Assembly: GCF_019774615.1 (NCBI RefSeq) | Contig: NZ_CP081497.1 | Location: 992,001 to 1,056,000, forward strand | Source: Streptomyces sp. BHT-5-2 | Lineage (GTDB): Bacteria; Actinomycetota; Actinomycetes; Streptomycetales; Streptomycetaceae | Reading direction: 5' to 3' | Length of the DNA: 64,000 nucleotides | Part shown: piece after piece, positions 60,552 through 64,000 of the stretch | Numbering within the stretch: the first letter of the stretch is position 1 | Layout: each line of letters begins with the position of its first letter | Program-made: the position numbers and the translations under genes | The notes under the pieces: model-generated | The model's input: only the letters and a program-made list of their open reading frames with translations | The model's database searches: none | Told to the model about the DNA's origin: nothing

Positions 60552-62021
60552 CTATGACTGGCCGCGGCGCGGTGCGCCCGGCCCGGGCCCCAGCGGCTTC
60601 CGCGGGCCCAGCCAGGCGGCCGCCACGGTGATCACCGCGGCGGCCAGCAGGATCAGCACGGCCCACCGCGCGCCGTTCAGGCCCGTACCGCCGGGCGGGG
60701 CGATGTGCAGGGCGAGGGTGACCAGGGCGACCCCCAGCGCGGTGCCCAGGCCCCGCGCCATGTTCACCAGGCCACCACCGGTGCCCGACGAGCCGGCCGG
60801 AATCGACCCCATGATCATGGCGTTGTTGGCCGGGGTGAACGTGCCCAGCCCCAGTCCCAGCAAGGCAAGGACCAGGGGCAGGGTCCGGTCCGTCATCGGG
60901 AGCACGACCATGGCGGCCAGCGCGCCCACACACCCCAGCGCGCCGAGCAGGCAACGCGCCCGTTCGGACAGGCCCCTCGGCAGCAGACGGTCGGCGGCGG
61001 TCGCGCCGAGGGCGAAACCGCCGGGCAGCGCCGTCAGCACCAGGCCGGCAACCAGCTCCGAGGTGCCGCCCGTCGTCAGCGTGATCGGCACCAGCACCAG
61101 CGGGCCGAACAGCACCAGATAGCCGCACAGCGCACCGACCAGCCCGGTCGACACGGCCCGTCCGCGCAGCAGTGCCAGATCCAGCAACGGTGCCGCGGCC
61201 CGCCGCTGCCGGGCGACGAAAGCCCACCCCGCGGCACCGGCCACGACGAACAGCACGGCGATGCCCCAACCAGGCACCGGGAGCCCGGACGCGGCCGAGA
61301 CCCCCAGCAGCGCGGACGTCGTCGCCAGCGCCAACCAGCCCAGCCCGGCCCAGTCGAATCCCGAGGAGGGATGGTGGGCGCGGGTCCGCGGCAGCAGGTA
61401 CTGCCCGGCGACCAGTGCCAGCAGTCCGATGGGCACGTTGACGCCGAAGACCCAGCGCCAGCCCAGCGTCGCGACCAGGGCCCCGCCCACCGTCGGCCCC
61501 AGCGCCAGGCCGAGTGCCTGGGCCGCCGCCTGCACGCCCAGGGCCGTCCGCATCCGGTCCGGCGGTGCGCTGGTGGTCACCAGGGCCACGCTGTTGGCCT
61601 GCATCAACGCCGCCCCCACCGCCTGCAGGATTCGGAAGCCCACCAGCGCACCCAGTGCGGGCGCCAGGCCGCAGGCCGCCGATGCCACGGTGAAGACGAC
61701 GAACCCGTAGAGGTACATCAGCTTGCGCCCGTGTGCGTCCGACAGCCGGCCCATGGGCACCAGCAGCGCGACCAGCGTCAGCAGATACGCCAGCGACACC
61801 CACTCCACCGCCGCCAGCGAGGCGCCGAACTCGCGCTGCAGGCTGCCGTACGTCAGCGTCACGATGCTGGCGTCGAGCTGCCCCATGAACGCACCGAAGC
61901 AGACCGTCGCCACCGCCAACCACCAGGCCAGCGGATGCGTACGTATGCGATCCGGCCGCGGCCGCTCGCGCGTCAGAACCTTCAGCGCCGAGCGGGGCCG
62001 AGGCATCGTCGGTCCGGTCAC
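60552..62021 (-). CDS. MFS drug exporter of the DHA2 (EmrB/QacA) type
   Basis: 489 aa from a GTG at 62021 with AGGGGGAAG. About 14 hydrophobic segments; motif A is VPMGRLSDAHGRKLMY, with motif D1 MGQLDASIVT-like near the first helix. These pumps export hydrophobic drugs. It converges with lgt and is upstream of an HTH regulator gene. Confidence 0.88.
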   Translation of the reverse strand: MTGPTMPRPRSALKVLTRERPRPDRIRTHPLAWWLAVATVCFGAFMGQLDASIVTLTYGSLQREFGASLAAVEWVSLAYLLTLVALLVPMGRLSDAHGRKLMYLYGFVVFTVASAACGLAPALGALVGFRILQAVGAALMQANSVALVTTSAPPDRMRTALGVQAAAQALGLALGPTVGGALVATLGWRWVFGVNVPIGLLALVAGQYLLPRTRAHHPSSGFDWAGLGWLALATTSALLGVSAASGLPVPGWGIAVLFVVAGAAGWAFVARQRRAAAPLLDLALLRGRAVSTGLVGALCGYLVLFGPLVLVPITLTTGGTSELVAGLVLTALPGGFALGATAADRLLPRGLSERARCLLGALGCVGALAAMVVLPMTDRTLPLVLALLGLGLGTFTPANNAMIMGSIPAGSSGTGGGLVNMARGLGTALGVALVTLALHIAPPGGTGLNGARWAVLILLAAAVITVAAAWLGPRKPLGPGPGAPRRGQS

Positions 62022-62140
62022 GCTTCCCCCTGCTCCATGGCTCGAGGCTTTACCACGCTCCAATTGTATCGGTGACCGAAATATTTTGTTACCGATGCAC
62101 TGTCCGCGACGGCCCGGTCCACACAGAGCGAGCGGCGGGG

Positions 62141-62692
62141 TTACGCGTCATCCGGCGAGTGCCCCTCCAGTGGGAACAGGATCGGGCTCAGCAGGTGGAG
62201 GCGGCGGCCCGGTGCGGGCTCGTTGTGCCTCTTGGACTTGATGGCGGTGACGATCTCGTCGACCAGTTCGGCGAGTTCGTCTCGGTCGAGCCAGAGCGGA
62301 ATCTGGGTGTAGCCCACCGAGTCGGCGGTCGGTTCGGAGCCGGCGCGGCCGAGGTAGGCGTTGAACTCGGCATGCAGGCTCGCCAGGGCCGCAGTGAAGG
62401 CTTTCTGGTGGTCGTCCAGGGACATCGACGCGGCCTCGTCGGCGTTGATCACTGCACGCTCGCGCCGCAGTCGGTAGTGCCGTTCGACGGCACCGCGCAC
62501 CCGCTGCTCGTCGGTGACCTCCAGTACGTCGGCGTCGGCCAGCAGGCCGACGTGCCGGTACACGGTGGTCTTCGGGATGTCGGGGAGGCCGGCGCACAGG
62601 TCGGAGGTGGTGTGTGTGCCTCCGCCTGACATGGCGTGCACGATGCGCAGGCGTACCGGGTGCAGGAGCAGGTCGAGCTTGTCCACTCGCAC
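62141..62692 (-). CDS. ArsR-like HTH regulator
   Basis: 183 aa from a GTG. The N-terminal HTH contains HPVRLRIVHAMSGG, DLCAGLPDIPKTTVYRHVGLL and VTDEQRVRGAVERHYRL. A coiled ligand part follows. Divergent from an alpha/beta hydrolase gene, with a 7-2-7 palindrome in between, 22 bp upstream of its own start, so it likely represses both genes. Confidence 0.82.
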   Translation of the reverse strand: MRVDKLDLLLHPVRLRIVHAMSGGGTHTTSDLCAGLPDIPKTTVYRHVGLLADADVLEVTDEQRVRGAVERHYRLRRERAVINADEAASMSLDDHQKAFTAALASLHAEFNAYLGRAGSEPTADSVGYTQIPLWLDRDELAELVDEIVTAIKSKRHNEPAPGRRLHLLSPILFPLEGHSPDDA

Positions 62693-62713
62693 ACGATCCC
62701 ATATCTGCTACCG

Positions 62714-62729
62714 TTCCCAAAGTTGGGAA
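62714..62729. promoter_or_regulatory. Palindromic operator TTCCCAA-AG-TTGGGAA
   Basis: A perfect 7-2-7 inverted repeat between the HTH regulator and the hydrolase gene, centred about 40 bp from the hydrolase ATG. Probable operator of the regulator. Confidence 0.72.
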
Positions 62730-62759
62730 TGGATTGGAATGCACGAGGAGGGGCCACCC

Positions 62760-63695
62760 ATGTCCGAGCAACAGCCTGAAACCCGGTCGGAGGCGACGAG
62801 CGACGTCCCGCCGCCGCTGGGCCGGTTCTACGAGATCGACGGTCGGCGTCTGCTGCTGCACCGGGCGGGGAGCGGCGGCCCGTCGGTGGTCTTCTTGCCG
62901 GGTGGCGGCGCGGTCGGCCTGGACTACTGGAACATCCACCACCAAGTCGCCGAGCTGACCACGAGCGTGGTCTACGACCGGACGGACACCGGCTGGAGTG
63001 ACCGTGTCGAGGAGCCGCCCGGCTGCGCAGAGGTCGCCGACGAGCTCCGCCGGCTGCTGCGAGCCGCCGAGGTGCCCGGCCCCTATGTCCTGGTCGGCCA
63101 CTCCCTCGGCGGCCTCTACGCCCGCCTGTATGCGACGCGCCACCCGGACGAGGTCGCCGGCCTGGTCCTGATGGAGACCGATCACGAGGACTACAGCGCC
63201 TACACGCCCCAGGAGTTGCGCGAGATGCGGGAAGCCTGGGACCCGCAAGAGGCGCTCCCCGACGGGATGCCCGAGGAGGCCGTCCGCCTCTACCGTCGGC
63301 TGCTCGGGGAGATGATGGCGGACTGGCCTCGGGAGATCCGCGAGCCACTCGTCGACCGCCACGTCAGCCGAGAATGGATCATGGATGGGTACAAGATCCT
63401 GCCGCACCGTGACCGGTTCCATGACGAGATGCGCCAGGCAGGCCCGTTGCCCGACGTACCGCTGATCCTCCTCACCGCCATGGACATCGACGACTTCAAG
63501 AAGGCGGTCCTGATCGGCGAGTCCGAGGCCCAGCTGCGCCAGGAGATCGACGGCAAGCGGCGGCTCTACACGGACCTCGCCGCGTCGGTCCCGCGAGGCG
63601 AGAACCGCCTCGTCGAGGGCGTCGGCCACGCCTCCATTCACTGGCGCCGCCCCGACGCCGTGCTCCAGGCGGTCAAGGACCTGCTCGGTCGGTGA
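62760..63695 (+). CDS. Alpha/beta hydrolase
   Basis: 311 aa from an ATG with GAGGAGGGG. The nucleophile is Ser115 in LVGHSLGGLYARLYA. The N-terminal PPPLGRFYEIDGRRLLLHRAG and PGGGAVGLDYW oxyanion region and late VEGVGHASIHWRRP with the His fit. The family is the broad esterase/haloperoxidase-like group. It is controlled, most likely, by the divergent HTH regulator. Confidence 0.86.
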   Translation: MSEQQPETRSEATSDVPPPLGRFYEIDGRRLLLHRAGSGGPSVVFLPGGGAVGLDYWNIHHQVAELTTSVVYDRTDTGWSDRVEEPPGCAEVADELRRLLRAAEVPGPYVLVGHSLGGLYARLYATRHPDEVAGLVLMETDHEDYSAYTPQELREMREAWDPQEALPDGMPEEAVRLYRRLLGEMMADWPREIREPLVDRHVSREWIMDGYKILPHRDRFHDEMRQAGPLPDVPLILLTAMDIDDFKKAVLIGESEAQLRQEIDGKRRLYTDLAASVPRGENRLVEGVGHASIHWRRPDAVLQAVKDLLGR

Positions 63696-63812
63696 CGTAC
63701 GGAAAACAGGCATATCGCGGCGCGTCACTCGGATCACGACTGGCGGCAATGAGTGTGCCTTGGAAGAGTGTGTCCTGGGGGAAAGGTGCGGGGGAGGGGC
63801 TGGCTGTGCAGT

Positions 63813-64000
63813 TCAGCGCAACATCACCACCGCCGCGACGGTGACCGCCAGCGCCGAGCCCATGGCCATCAGCGCCAGGCGCCCGTTCCGCGCGTGCGCC
63901 GCTGGATACCGTTCGCGCAGCAGGACGGCGGCCGCGGTCGCACCGCGCAGCAGTACGCCCGCCACCACCGCCATCAACAGTGCGTCCGTGCCGTCGGGCA
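63813..64000 (-). CDS. Membrane protein, C-terminal part (runs off window)
   Basis: The last 61 residues hold two hydrophobic helices (MAVVAGVLLRGATAAAVLL and ALMAMGSALAVTVAAVVML) around a polar loop. Its beginning lies beyond the end of the window. Family not recognised. The gap before it (63696-63812) holds nothing clear. Confidence 0.55.
   Translation of the reverse strand, partial: PDGTDALLMAVVAGVLLRGATAAAVLLRERYPAAHARNGRLALMAMGSALAVTVAAVVMLR

Noticed and set aside
1..64000. tRNA, rRNA, insertion sequences, CRISPR arrays
   Set aside because: No cloverleaf, transposase motif, terminal inverted repeats or spaced repeat arrays were recognised on reading both strands; a covariance-model scan would be decisive for small RNAs.

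Overview
The DNA is very GC-rich, with strong third-position GC, many GTG starts, purine-rich ribosome binding sites a few bases upstream, and family choices typical of Streptomyces or a close relative: NRPS genes, many two-component, TetR and MarR regulators, a second-type Lgt, and a P450 with its own ferredoxin. I see no rRNA, tRNA, CRISPR array or intact insertion sequence. The mix of secondary metabolism, resistance, conflict-type genes and decayed genes suggests accessory chromosome (arm-like) territory; this is an inference.

Layout. (1) 1-6190, minus strand: the N-terminal part of a poly-gamma-glutamate synthase (PgsB), a tandem sensor/HAMP membrane protein coupled to it, a secreted alpha/beta hydrolase and a lipoprotein L,D-transpeptidase, so a cell-surface block. 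(2) 6349-12060: a methyltransferase, a WYL regulator divergent from an NAD(P)-binding reductase across a perfect 6-5-6 palindrome, a VOC protein, a winged-helix protein, a small secreted protein and a probably frameshifted secreted-protein gene. (3) 12963-27824: an NRPS cluster. Two synthetases read A(Val)-T-C and half-C-A(Ser)-T-C-A(Thr)-T-C-T, followed by an MFS exporter, an NTF2-like protein, a HAD-IB phosphatase, an acetoacetate-decarboxylase-like protein and a methyltransferase. It ends in C-T with no A domain and no thioesterase, so the last building block and the release step cannot be read from the assembly line. I do not recognise the product.

(4) 28812-36695: an SRPBCC protein; a two-component system divergent from a ferric-reductase-like oxidoreductase, an FMN-binding protein with a flavinylation motif, and ApbE (an extracytoplasmic flavin electron-transfer module); then a lipoprotein coupled to a histidine kinase without a response regulator. 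(5) 36850-42916: a secreted protein, a solitary ATPase, and a resistance operon (erythromycin esterase, streptogramin acetyltransferase, ABC-F protein) divergent from a TetR gene, with an upstream ORF overlapping the ABC-F start. (6) 43074-49417: archease and RtcB (RNA repair), PPK2, then a dormancy/hypoxia-like locus that is partly ruined. Two CBS-BON genes and a DevR-like regulator are intact; a DevS-like GAF fragment, a universal stress protein, a BON fragment and a nitroreductase C-terminus are relics.

(7) 49449-64000: a secreted S33 peptidase; a TetR-controlled P450-ferredoxin reductase-ferredoxin operon; a membrane-anchored caspase-like peptidase coupled to an EACC1-type partner (a conflict-system signature); an epoxide hydrolase; MarR; Lgt; a DHA2 exporter; an HTH regulator divergent from an alpha/beta hydrolase across a palindrome; and a partial membrane protein.

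The items most likely to repay a second look are the A-less C-T terminus of the NRPS with its tailoring cassette, and the caspase/EACC1 pair.
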